From Rubripirellula tenax (GTDB lineage: Bacteria; Planctomycetota; Planctomycetia; Pirellulales; Pirellulaceae): DNA of 64,000 bases. Position 1 is the first letter of the stretch, and every line of letters begins with the position of its first letter. The stretch covers positions 1,140,104 through 1,204,103 of the forward strand of contig NZ_SJPW01000001.1 of NCBI RefSeq assembly GCF_007860125.1, read 5' to 3'. Below, one piece after another: positions 36,916 through 45,714 of the stretch. The notes beneath the pieces were generated by a model that was not told the DNA's origin, made no database searches, and saw nothing but the letters and a program-made list of their open reading frames with translations. Position numbers and translations under genes: made by a program.

Positions 36916-38273
36916 ACGAAGAAAACGCCCCTCCTCGCGTGCTGATCGTCGACGACGAAAAGAGCATGTGCGAGCTGATCGAAACCGATTTGCGTCTGCG
37001 CGACATCCACAGCCATTGGTGCCAGTCGGCTTCGGATGCGATCAAGGCGATGCAAGAGCAGGACTTTGATGTCGTCTTGACGGATGTGCGAATGCCGGGA
37101 ACCACTGGGCTGCAATTATGCCAACAATTGACTCAGCTTCGTCCGGACATCCCCGTGATCGTGATGACTGCATTCGGAACACTGGAAACCGCCGTCTCTG
37201 CAATCCGGTCGGGTGCTTACGACTTTATCACCAAGCCCATCGAAATGGACTTGTTGGCGATCACACTCAATCGCGCCATCGCACATCGACGACTGACCGA
37301 ACAAGTGCGACTGCTGGAGGCCGCGTCGGGCGATATCAAATCGTTTGGCGAAGTGCTTGGCCAAAGCGATCCGATGTTGAAGCTATACGACCAACTGCAA
37401 CAAGTCGCACAGTCCGATGCTGCCGTCCTGATCACGGGGGAAAGTGGAACCGGAAAAGAACTCGTCGCCCGCTCCATTCACGCCAATAGCCGTCGAGCCA
37501 AAGAGCCGTTCGTCGCAGTCAACTGCGCTGCGCTGTCCGAACATTTGTTGGAAAGTGAACTGTTTGGACACGTCAAAGGAGCATTCACGGACGCGAGAGG
37601 AGAGCGACGCGGTCTGTTTCTGGAAGCCAACGGAGGCACGCTGCTGCTGGACGAGATGGGTGAAATGCCGGTCTCGATGCAAGTCAAGTTATTGCGAGCC
37701 CTTGAAGAACGCAAAGTGCGACCCGTGGGCAGTGACAAAGAGTCTGAATTTGACGTACGTGTTTTAACGGCCACCAACCGTGACCTCGAATCCGCTGTCG
37801 CCGAAAACCGCTTTCGTGAAGACCTTTACTACCGTATCAATGTGATCGGGCTCGAGCTACCACCACTCCGCTCGCGCGGTACCGATATCCTGCGACTCGC
37901 CAAGCACTTCCTCCACCGTTTCGCCAACAGCGAAGGCAAACCCCTGGAAGGTTTCGCCGATGGCGTCGGGGAAAAACTAATGAGCTATTCGTGGCCCGGA
38001 AACGTACGCGAACTGCGCAACGTCATCGAACGAGCGGTCGCGCTCACACGCCACAACAAAATCACGGCCGAAGACCTGCCCGAGAAAATTAGAAATTTCA
38101 AAGGCGGCACCGTCTTCATCGGCGGTCTCGACCCAACCGAACTGGTGTCGATGGAAGAAATCGAAAAACGCTACATCGCCCACGTCGTCGAAGCCGTCGG
38201 CGGCAACCAAACCCAAGCCGCTCGCATCCTTGGACTTGATCGCAAAACCATCTACCGCAAATTGAAAGACTAG
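36912..38273 (+). CDS. sigma-54-dependent response regulator, NtrC/ZraR family
   Basis: 453 residues: receiver with acidic pocket DDE and phospho-acceptor Asp in VVLTDVRMP; AAA+ domain with Walker A GESGTGKE, Walker B GGTLLLDEMGE, arginine-finger region, and the sigma-54 contact loop as GAFTDA rather than GAFTGA; a Fis-type helix-turn-helix at the end (GGNQTQAARILGLDRKTIYRKL). The start overlaps the kinase stop. The activator should drive the sigma-54 promoter at 33514. Phe and Thr of the GAFT loop, the essential residues, are kept. Confidence 0.95.
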   Translation: MNEENAPPRVLIVDDEKSMCELIETDLRLRDIHSHWCQSASDAIKAMQEQDFDVVLTDVRMPGTTGLQLCQQLTQLRPDIPVIVMTAFGTLETAVSAIRSGAYDFITKPIEMDLLAITLNRAIAHRRLTEQVRLLEAASGDIKSFGEVLGQSDPMLKLYDQLQQVAQSDAAVLITGESGTGKELVARSIHANSRRAKEPFVAVNCAALSEHLLESELFGHVKGAFTDARGERRGLFLEANGGTLLLDEMGEMPVSMQVKLLRALEERKVRPVGSDKESEFDVRVLTATNRDLESAVAENRFREDLYYRINVIGLELPPLRSRGTDILRLAKHFLHRFANSEGKPLEGFADGVGEKLMSYSWPGNVRELRNVIERAVALTRHNKITAEDLPEKIRNFKGGTVFIGGLDPTELVSMEEIEKRYIAHVVEAVGGNQTQAARILGLDRKTIYRKLKD

Positions 38274-38456
38274 CTCCGCTTTGTGACTCCGCCTCGCTAT
38301 CGCTTCGCGAAGAGTAACAAGGATGGACGAGAACGAGAAGAAGCATGACCCGAGGAGCCGAAGCGAGTCGAAGGACTTGCGAGTGTAGTGCCAACGGTGG
38401 CTCAAAACACTTTGCGGTAAGGCATTCGCATTCCGTTCACTTTGACCCCATGGGTG

Positions 38457-38726
38457 ATGCCTGAGACAGTAGCAACGGAAGCACTGAGGGGTACTGATAA
38501 GGTCCCAAGTAGCGGTGGTTCCGATACACTCCCCGCGTTGCTCGGACAAGAATACGGCGTCGACAAACCTGAGCATGTTTGGTTTCTTGCCGACGATGAG
38601 CTTGTTCACTTTGAGGGCGAGACCTATGCCATCGTGAAGCAATGGGGGCGACGAACCGAAAAGGCTTTGAAATCCCTGATCGAGACATTCAAGCCGACTG
38701 ACATCTCCTATGAAGTTGAAAACTAG
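38457..38726 (+). CDS. short hypothetical protein before hsdM
   Basis: 89 residues from the ATG at 38457 (MPETVATEALRG). The sequence (YGVDKPEHVWFLADDELVHFEGETYAIVKQWG then RTEKALKSLIETF) looks like a folded alpha/beta protein, not a shadow frame, and is not recognised. It stops three bases before the TTG start of hsdM, so it may have been transcribed with the restriction island. It resembles no HsdS or HsdR part I know. Confidence 0.45.
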   Translation: MPETVATEALRGTDKVPSSGGSDTLPALLGQEYGVDKPEHVWFLADDELVHFEGETYAIVKQWGRRTEKALKSLIETFKPTDISYEVEN

Positions 38727-38728
38727 TT

Positions 38729-40208
38729 TTGTCCATCTCAACGACCATCAAGTCCATCCAAGACATCATGCGTAAGGACGCGGGCACCTATGGGGATGCC
38801 CAGCGGATCGAGCAGCTTGCTTGGATGTTCTTCCTGAAAATCCTTGACGATCGAGAGACCGAAGAGGAGTTGCTTGACGATGAGTTCAAGTCGCCGCTGC
38901 CGCAGAAGTATCGATGGCGAAACTGGGCTGCCAATGACGAAGGCATGACCGGCGACACGCTGTTGGATTATGTGAACAACGAGCTGCTTCCAAGACTCAA
39001 GTCGTTGCCGATCTCTGCCAAGAACCCTCGCAGCGTTGTGATTCGCGCGGCATTCGACGATGCCAACCAGTACATGAAGAACGGCACGTTGATGCGGCAG
39101 GTCGTCAACAAGATCAACGAGATTGATTTCAATAATAGTAAAGACCGGCACCTGTTCGGCGATGTCTACGAACAAATCCTCAAAGACCTGCAATCCGCGG
39201 GCAACGCGGGCGAGTTCTACACGCCACGAGCGGTCACCCAGTTCATGGTCCAGCAGACCGCGCCGCAGCTCGGCGAGCGAATCCCTTGACCCCGCCTGCG
39301 GCACCGGCGGCTTCCTGACCGCCGTCATCGACTATATCCGCGAAGAAACCGGCCAAGTCAAAAAGCCCGCCCACGAAGACACGCTTCAGGAGAGCATTCA
39401 CGGCGTCGAGAAAAAGCACCTACCGCACATCCTCTGCACCACCAACCTGCTGCTGCATGGCATCGACGTTCCGTCACAGATCCGCCACGACAATACGCTC
39501 AGCAGACCGCTTCGCGACTACGGTCCGAAAGATCGCGTCGACGTCATCGTCACCAACCCACCGTTCGGCGGCATGGAAGAGGACGGCATCGAGCTGAACT
39601 TCCCCAAAGCGTTTCAAACTCGCGAAACCGCCGACCTGTTCCTCGTCCTCATTACCCATTTGCTCAAGGACGGCGGGCGCGGAGCCATCGTGCTGCCCGA
39701 CGGCACGCTGTTCAGCGAAGGCGTGAAAACGCGGATCAAAGAAAAGCTAATGGACGAGTGCAACCTGCACACCATCGTCCGTCTGCCCAACGGAGTCTTC
39801 GCTCCGTACACGGGCATCAAGACCAACCTGCTGTTCTTCACCAAGGGCACGCCCACCAAAGACATCTGGTTCTACGAGCATCCGTATCCGCACGGTGCAA
39901 AGAGCTACAACAAAACCAAACCGATCGCGGTCAGCGAGTTTGACGCGGAAAAAAAGTGGTGGGGCAAGCCCGACACGCGTGGTGGATTCAAGGGACGCAA
40001 AGAAAGTGAGCTGGCATGGAAAGTCACAGCCGCCGAGATTATTGAGAATGGCTACAACCTCGACATCAAAAACCCACACAACTCCGACACTGGCCCCGGC
40101 GATCCCGACGACCTGCTTGCCGAACTGGAGTCGATCCGCACCGCCAGCCGCGAGACGCTCGACCAACTGAAGAGCGAACTGGCTACGGCTTTGGCTAGCC
40201 AAACCTGA
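38729..40208 (+). pseudogene. hsdM: frameshifted type I restriction DNA methyltransferase subunit HsdM
   Basis: The first frame (38729-39289, TTG start) gives MSISTTIKSIQDIMRKDAG and the HsdM N-terminal domain, ending GERIP then stop. The downstream frame continues with LDPACGTGGFLTAVIDY, the SAM motif, and VDVIVTNPPFGG, the catalytic NPPF, to a stop at 40208. One C too many in the run at 39283-39285 explains the break: removing it yields GERILDPACGTGG. The gene was therefore a normal M subunit of about 490 residues. No hsdS or hsdR lies in the window, which supports decay, though an assembly error is the alternative. Confidence 0.88.
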
Positions 40209-40263
40209 CCGCTATTTCAAAATACAGCAAAAAGTTAAAATAAACCCGGGCGTTCGAGGCGGA

Positions 40264-40283
40264 TATTTCAGGCGCCTGAAATA
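40264..40283. promoter_or_regulatory. 20-bp perfect palindrome upstream of fic
   Basis: TATTTCAGGCGCCTGAAATA is a perfect palindrome 40 bases before the fic start. An operator for the winged-helix domain that many Fic proteins carry at their C-terminus is a reasonable inference. Confidence 0.6.
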
Positions 40284-40323
40284 ACGTCATGACCGCAATC
40301 AAAATGCAGCAAGCGTAAACATC

Positions 40324-40695
40324 ATGAGAGCCGGCAGTTACGTCAAACAGCCAACGAATTACCGAGCTTTTATCCCCGCTCACCTGCCCCCCAATCCAGC
40401 CATCATCCTGGATGCCGAGCTTTTAAAACTGCTTTCGGATGCTGATCGAGCACTGGGCCGTCTGGATGGGGTTGCCACTGTGCTGCCCAATCCAGACCTG
40501 TTTGTCGCGATGTTTGTTCGCCAGGAAGCGGTACTCAGTTCGCAAATCGAAGGAACACAAAGCACGTTGCAGGACATCCTTGCCTACGAAGCCGACGCGG
40601 AACAAACCACACAGCCGGGGGACGTCGAAGAGGTCGTCAACTATGTCGCCGCCATGAATCATGGCCTACGACGACTACCCGGGACAATCCGCTAA
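40324..40695 (+). pseudogene. truncated Fic family protein (N-terminal part only)
   Basis: 123 residues. MRAGSYVKQPTNYRAFIPAHLPPNP, LLSDADRALGRLDGV, MFVRQEAVLSSQIEGTQSTLQDIL and NYVAAMNHGLRRL are the conserved N-terminal (Fic_N) region including the inhibitory helix S-IEGT motif. Similarity stops at GLRRL near base 40675; PGTIR and a stop follow. The catalytic HPFxxGNGR loop is absent, so AMP-transfer is not possible. A 5'-truncated transposase gene lies about 250 bases downstream, so insertion followed by deletion probably removed the rest. Fic genes are frequent passengers of type I restriction loci. Confidence 0.85.
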
Positions 40696-40946
40696 CCAAC
40701 GACACTCGCGCATAAAAAAAGCCAGCAGATATAGGGACCTCCCGAAGGTGTCCACACGGCATGGAGCCGATTTTTGTCTGCCAGCTCTCGTAAGTATACG
40801 ATCCCAAAATGGCGAACGCAAGTTTGACGCAAATAGCCGCTCCAAGAAGAGTGCACCTGACGGTTTGCGATTGGCATGGTCTTTGGTCGGGAAACAGATC
40901 AGAATCCTGGTTGTCGTGTTGAACGTCGGTAAACCAGGAGGGCTAG

Positions 40947-41867
40947 GATGGCGGCAGGTATCAGCGATACGATCGCGGCGGCCCGAAGCCGGAGTCCGGT
41001 AGTTTCTGGAAAGAAAGTCGCATGGCGATTCTGCTGTCGATGAAAACGAAGTCGCACCAGGAGGACCCCAACGCGGAGTTACCCGACTTCCTGCAGGACG
41101 TTTGCATCGCCAAAAAGCACGCTCAAATGGGCAGCGTTGCTGGTCAGAACCCGTCAGGCCCGCGTGCCGATGCCCCCGAGGAGCCTCCCTGGCAGCGGCC
41201 TGAACTGCTCAGCAAAGAGGTCGTCGCGAGTGGTAAAACTTGGAAGGAGTTTGGGCCGATGGTGGCCAGTTCGGCTTGGTACGCGGGCTTCTTCAAGGCG
41301 ACCGAAAAGGTCTTCGTTTCCGATGGTTCCTCGGCGATCGAAGAGATGCAACTGAAGTGGTTCGGCAACTTCACCAGCGTGTTGGATATCATGCACGCGC
41401 TGTCTTACAGCTTGGCTGCTGCCCGGGCAATCTACCGTGACCAGACGGAATCGTGGGACTGCTACCGTCGTTTTGCCAAGTTGATTTGGCAGGGCAAGGT
41501 TGACGCCGTGATTGCGGAACTGGCTGAGCACCAAAAGACCCTTGGTGATCCACCTGCCGATGTGAGCGATACGGATGTGCGGGAGATCGTTCGCCGATCG
41601 CGGGTCTACGTATGCAATCATCGCAGTCGGATGAACTACCCGGAGTACCGCCGACGTGGCTATCCGCTCACCAGCTCGATCATGGAATCGACGGTCAAAC
41701 AGGTCAACCGCCGAATCAAGGGAAGCGAAAAATTCTGGTCCAACGCCGGTGGAGAAGCTGTTCTAGGTCTGCGAGCGGCCTACATTAGCGACAGTAAGCC
41801 AATGGAAAACTATTGGAAACACACCCAGAAAAATGCAAACGGCTGCCGGGCCTACCTCGCCGCATGA
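40947..41867 (+). mobile_element. 5'-truncated ISKra4-like transposase
   Basis: The open frame begins right after a TAG at 40944 with DGGRYQRYDRGGPKPESGSF, which fits the first catalytic Asp (DGGR) of ISKra4-type transposases; the usual N-terminal 150 or so residues are missing. The second Asp is in VFVSDGSSAIEE, and the Glu in LTSSIMESTVKQVNRRIKGSEKFW. HALSYSLAAARAIY and AVLGLRAAYISD also match. An ATG at 41022 could start a 281-residue product. I could not find terminal inverted repeats. It is a remnant in the decayed hsdM/fic island, and family assignment is from motif memory. Confidence 0.75.
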
Positions 41868-42110
41868 GATTGCAAACTGTCAGGTGCACTCGGATTACCG
41901 GCCATGTGTCGCTCGCCCGGATCGAGTAGTCGAGTGAGCGACCGATGGCTGATGTCGATGCCGAGCAGCGTCTGCTTTTGTGGAAGACGTCGGAGCGGAG
42001 ACACGCGAGAAGCGAAAATCTCTCAAAATCCAACCCGCAAATTCAGCGGAAGAGCCCTTCTTTTCCATCCGCTTAGCTTTGACGTGTTAGCAATGCCAGA
42101 GCCGCATTCA

Positions 42111-42572
42111 TTACATTCCTAGCTCGGTCAGTCCCGGGTGATCAGCTGGCCGCGGACCTGGGGCATCCCAGAAGAATTTTCGATCGGTTTCATTGATCTC
42201 AATATCATTGATGCTGGCTTGTCGCTGTTCCATTAGGCCTTCGGGATTAAATTGCCAATTCTCATTCCCATATGCTCGGAACCACGCGTCAAATTCGTTG
42301 CGGTATTCGTATTGAAATCGGACTGCGATGCGATTGTCACCAAACGCCCAGAGTTCCTTGACCAATCGGTATTCAAGTTCTTGGCTCCACTTTATGGTCA
42401 AAAACTCACACACCGCATCGCGCCCTGAGAAAATTGCGGATCGGTTTCGCCATTGGGTGTCGACCGAATACGCCATCGAGACTTTCTCGGCGTTGCGCGT
42501 ATTCCACGCGTCTTCTGCCATACGGATCTTTGCAATCGCAGTTTCTTGATTGAAAGGTGGAACTATGGACAT
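42111..42572 (-). CDS. DUF1348 protein, NTF2-like fold
   Basis: 153 residues. The sequence ([73 protein letters not shown]) is characteristic of the DUF1348 family of small cytoplasmic NTF2-like proteins. Function unknown. It is the last gene in line on the cyanate operon strand, 43 bases after the ANTAR regulator, and may be part of that transcript. Confidence 0.88.
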   Translation of the reverse strand: MSIVPPFNQETAIAKIRMAEDAWNTRNAEKVSMAYSVDTQWRNRSAIFSGRDAVCEFLTIKWSQELEYRLVKELWAFGDNRIAVRFQYEYRNEFDAWFRAYGNENWQFNPEGLMEQRQASINDIEINETDRKFFWDAPGPRPADHPGLTELGM

Positions 42573-42615
42573 CGTCGCCTTCTAAAAAAATGAGAATGGA
42601 AGGTGCAGGGGAATG

Positions 42616-43236
42616 CTAGCAGTAGTGCCCTAAAATAATTCCCTCGGCGATCACGTTTAGCTTCTTGTTCTCGTCCATCGCCATTTTCCGCATCGTCCGA
42701 TACGCCTCGGACTCGGAAAGCGAGTGCTTTTCCATCAACAACGACTTTGCTCGGTCCAGTCGCTTTTGAGTTCCAAGTTCTTTTCGATACGCGTCGGCTT
42801 CGGCGCGGACACGCCGGTAAGCATTGAACGTTGCCATGGCGAGCGCGATCGCTGGCTTTACCGTGTTCAAGTCAACGCTGTCGACCATGTAAGCACAAAC
42901 GCCAGAATCGACTGCTGCATGCACCGTTTGTGCGTCTTGATCGTGAGCAAACATCAAGACCGGCGTCGGCCGCTGCTCACGAATGGCACGAAGCTGTTCC
43001 AAGGTGTCGCGGTTCGGGCTATCCAGTTCAATCAGGACAACATCCGGTGCTATACGATCAACCAACGAAAACACGTCGCTTAGTCCTGAAGTTGCAAACA
43101 CATTCACGTAGCCACTGTCCCGGAGTATTTTCTCCAGGATGTCGCGACGCGGCGTTGATTGGTCGACCAGCATCAACTTAAGCGACGACGTCGACTTCAT
43201 TGATGCGAACGAAGTGTCGGAATCGATGGCGTTCAA
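42616..43236 (-). CDS. ANTAR-domain regulator of NasT/AmiR type
   Basis: 206 residues. A receiver-like domain (LKLMLVDQSTPRRDILEKIL... VVLIELDSPNRDTLEQL) has Glu at the usual phospho-Asp position, as in NasT-type pseudo-receivers. The C-terminal ANTAR domain reads LDRAKSLLMEKHSLSESEAYRTMRKMAMDENKKLNVIAEGII. ANTAR domains bind paired hairpins in leader RNA and prevent termination. The gene starts nine bases after the cyanase stop, so it probably regulates this operon at the RNA level. The leader at 47131-47274 has a candidate hairpin. Confidence 0.9.
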   Translation of the reverse strand: MNAIDSDTSFASMKSTSSLKLMLVDQSTPRRDILEKILRDSGYVNVFATSGLSDVFSLVDRIAPDVVLIELDSPNRDTLEQLRAIREQRPTPVLMFAHDQDAQTVHAAVDSGVCAYMVDSVDLNTVKPAIALAMATFNAYRRVRAEADAYRKELGTQKRLDRAKSLLMEKHSLSESEAYRTMRKMAMDENKKLNVIAEGIILGHYC

Positions 43237-43245
43237 GCGATTGAC

Positions 43246-43719
43246 CTAAAACTTTTTGTAGGGCAAGAACTTTCCGCTGAATGTGATTTTCACGCGATCA
43301 CCTTTGGGGTCCGGTTCGCGATCAACGTCAATCGAAAAGTCGATCGCACTCATGATACCATCTCCAAATTCTTCTTGAGCGACACCTTTCATTGCCATCC
43401 CGTAAACCTGCATGATTTCGTAAAAGCGATAGATGAAAGGATCACTTGGGATCGTTTGCTCTAAGCATCCGCGATACGGATACGCTTGCAAAACCTTGCA
43501 TTCCATTTCGGTCAGCTCAAGAACTTCCGACACGGCTGCACAGTCTTCTGCTGAGAGCGAGCATTGGCCAGTGAGAGCGGCGGCTACCCACACTGGGTTT
43601 TGACCGACCTTGGCTGCCAAGTCATTCCAAGTGAGTCCTTTGGCAATTTTGATCGACTCAATTTTGGTGACGATGGTTTCAAGCGACGGTACGGTTTCTG
43701 TCATCGTGGTCATTTTCAT
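43246..43719 (-). CDS. cynS: cyanase (cyanate hydratase)
   Basis: 157 residues from the ATG at 43719 (MKMTTMTETV), the normal length. The N-terminal helical domain (GLTWNDLAAKVGQNPVWVAAALTGQ) and the catalytic C-terminal part (DPFIYRFYEIMQVYGMAMKGVAQEEFGDGIMSAIDF) carry the active-site Arg, Glu and Ser. It converts cyanate and bicarbonate to ammonia and CO2, giving nitrogen and detoxification. It follows the transporter genes, as in cynABDS of cyanobacteria and others. Confidence 0.96.
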   Translation of the reverse strand: MKMTTMTETVPSLETIVTKIESIKIAKGLTWNDLAAKVGQNPVWVAAALTGQCSLSAEDCAAVSEVLELTEMECKVLQAYPYRGCLEQTIPSDPFIYRFYEIMQVYGMAMKGVAQEEFGDGIMSAIDFSIDVDREPDPKGDRVKITFSGKFLPYKKF

Positions 43720-43793
43720 GCTCTCGTTGAGGAAAGAGAATAGTGAAATGCGCGTGCGAGCCAGCCACACGCTTCAAAAAGGTAAACGCATCT

Positions 43794-44726
43794 CTAGGAA
43801 TCAACGTGTCCTTGGATCGCTGATGTTGGGTAAGCCTCCATGGCGTGGGCCGTGTCGTCCAAAGCCGTTGGACGACGGTTGTGATCGATTAGGAATCGCA
43901 AGATGCGAGCACGAAGCTTCATGTAGTCATCGGATTCGATCAACAACTCACGTGTTCGCGGTCGAGGAATATCGACATCAATGATTTCTGCGATTCTCGC
44001 GTTGGGTCCATTGGTCATCAATGCGATGCGGTCACTCAGAAGGATCGCTTCATCTACGTCGTGAGTTACCATGCAAACGGTGGCGCCAGCCTTATCCCAC
44101 ATACGAACAAGTTCGTCCTGGATCGAACCGCGGGTGAGCGCGTCGATTTGAGCGAACGGTTCGTCCAACATCAGGGCTTTCGGCTGGACCGCAAAGGCTC
44201 GTGCCAAGCCGACACGCTGACGCATTCCGCCTGAAAGGTGCGCGGGCATCTTCTTGCCGATGTCACCGAGGCCCATCAACTGCAAATACCGGTTCGTGTG
44301 TGCGATCACATTCGCTTTGGACCAGGACGGAAAAGCCGACTGAACTGCCACGCGAACATTCTCGAACGCCGACAGCCAGGGCATCAGGGCGAAAGACTGG
44401 AATACCACCATTCGGTCGAGGCCCGGGCCCTTGATTGGCTTATTGTCCACGAGCACTTCGCCGGTGGTTGCGGAATCAAATCCCGCTAGAATGTTCAGCA
44501 AAGTGCTTTTGCCACAGCCACTGTGACCGATGATTGAAACGAATTCACCGTTTGCAATTTCAATCGAGACATCTTCGAATACGCAGACTTCGCCCTCGCC
44601 GGTCAGCGACGGGAAAACCTTCGATGCCGAGCGGACCGACAGTTGTCCTTGGCTCGATTGGTCGGACCCTGAGTCGTTTACACGAACTTCGTTCGCTTTT
44701 TCTTCGGGGGGAGTTTTAAGTTGCAT
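43794..44726 (-). CDS. cynD: cyanate/nitrate-type ABC transporter ATPase
   Basis: 310 residues. Walker A GHSGCGKST, signature LSGGMRQRVGLARA, Walker B ALMLDEPFAQIDALT, and H-loop VTHDVDEAI. It is of the NrtD/SsuB/TauB type. An N-terminal 30-residue low-complexity segment (SGSDQSSQGQ) precedes the domain. It overlaps the permease gene by 11 bases. It powers uptake of cyanate, judged by the adjacent cyanase; nitrate, nitrite or a sulfonate cannot be excluded. The symbol is by context. Confidence 0.88.
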   Translation of the reverse strand: MQLKTPPEEKANEVRVNDSGSDQSSQGQLSVRSASKVFPSLTGEGEVCVFEDVSIEIANGEFVSIIGHSGCGKSTLLNILAGFDSATTGEVLVDNKPIKGPGLDRMVVFQSFALMPWLSAFENVRVAVQSAFPSWSKANVIAHTNRYLQLMGLGDIGKKMPAHLSGGMRQRVGLARAFAVQPKALMLDEPFAQIDALTRGSIQDELVRMWDKAGATVCMVTHDVDEAILLSDRIALMTNGPNARIAEIIDVDIPRPRTRELLIESDDYMKLRARILRFLIDHNRRPTALDDTAHAMEAYPTSAIQGHVDS

Positions 44727-45627
44727 AGCTGGCCGCCTTTGACAGTTTCGATAAGAGTAAATCCATCAAGAATCCGACGACTCCCATGACGAGGATCGCA
44801 AACAGCACTCCGGCGATGTCCAGGTTGTTCCATTCCATCCATGACAAGTAGCCAACCCCCAATTCGCCAAGGAGCATTTCTGCAGGAACAACCGCAACGA
44901 GCGCGGATCCGAAGCTGATTCGCAGGCCTGCGACGATGGCGGGAGCAGCAGCGGGCAAGATCACGGTGAACAGACGCCGGAACCATCCGAATTCCAGCAT
45001 CTTCGATACTCGCAGATAGTCCTTGTCAATCGACGCCAAACCGAAAGCCGTATTGGCCACCGTCGGCCAGAGGGATGCCATGAACACAACGAGTACCGCT
45101 GTGATCGTGGGCTTCTGGACGGTGTAGAGCAGCAACGGCATCCACGCCAATGGCGAGATCGGCTTTAGTACCTGCAAAAATGGATTGACGGCCGCAAAGA
45201 TCACGGGGTTAAGCCCAATGATCACGCCGACGATGATCGCCACGAAACTTGCCAGCAAGAATCCAATACTAAATCTCGCAACGGTGTACATGATCAGGTG
45301 CCCAATCCCATGATCGTTCGTTCCATTCTTGTGAAACGGATGCGAAAGTTCCTCAACAACTTTTGCACCAACAGCAAGTGGACCTGGTAGTCCCGTCATC
45401 TTGTCCGCATTAAAGATGTAGTCGCCCGCCTCATTGCGAACGATGTCACCGTTGAATTCCATCAGCATCAATTCGTCATCGGTTTTCCCGGCCGGATCAA
45501 ATGCGGGTTTCGAAACTGCGTACTGCCAACCGATTAGCAAGGTGGCCAGAATAAGGAAGCTCAGAAATTTCGCTTGCCACCACTTGGGGTCACGGGGCAG
45601 ACGCCATGTTTTGGGATTGGATATCAT
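44716..45627 (-). CDS. cynB: cyanate/nitrate-type ABC transporter permease
   Basis: 303 residues from the ATG at 45627; a TTG at 45642 is the alternative. An N-terminal membrane helix (FLSFLILATLLIGWQYAV) is followed by a periplasmic stretch and a BPD_transp_1 core with about five helices; the cytoplasmic EAA loop (GLASIDKDYLRVSKMLEFGWFRRLFTVILPAAAPAIVAGLR) is typical of NrtB/SsuC. It forms the membrane channel for the ATPase encoded downstream. Symbol by context with cyanase. Confidence 0.88.
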   Translation of the reverse strand: MISNPKTWRLPRDPKWWQAKFLSFLILATLLIGWQYAVSKPAFDPAGKTDDELMLMEFNGDIVRNEAGDYIFNADKMTGLPGPLAVGAKVVEELSHPFHKNGTNDHGIGHLIMYTVARFSIGFLLASFVAIIVGVIIGLNPVIFAAVNPFLQVLKPISPLAWMPLLLYTVQKPTITAVLVVFMASLWPTVANTAFGLASIDKDYLRVSKMLEFGWFRRLFTVILPAAAPAIVAGLRISFGSALVAVVPAEMLLGELGVGYLSWMEWNNLDIAGVLFAILVMGVVGFLMDLLLSKLSKAASYAT

Positions 45628-45714
45628 CGATTTGCGTTTCAAAAGAGAGGTCGAAGTCGTGGTGGCTTCCTGCGGGGCTGAAAGCCACCACGCGATCGAG
45701 TTGACATCGTTTGT

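Noticed and set aside
36912-38273. GAFTDA loop as sign of a regulator unable to use sigma-54
   Set aside because: Phe and Thr of the loop are kept, Asp variants occur in the family, and a sigma-54 promoter precedes the operon.
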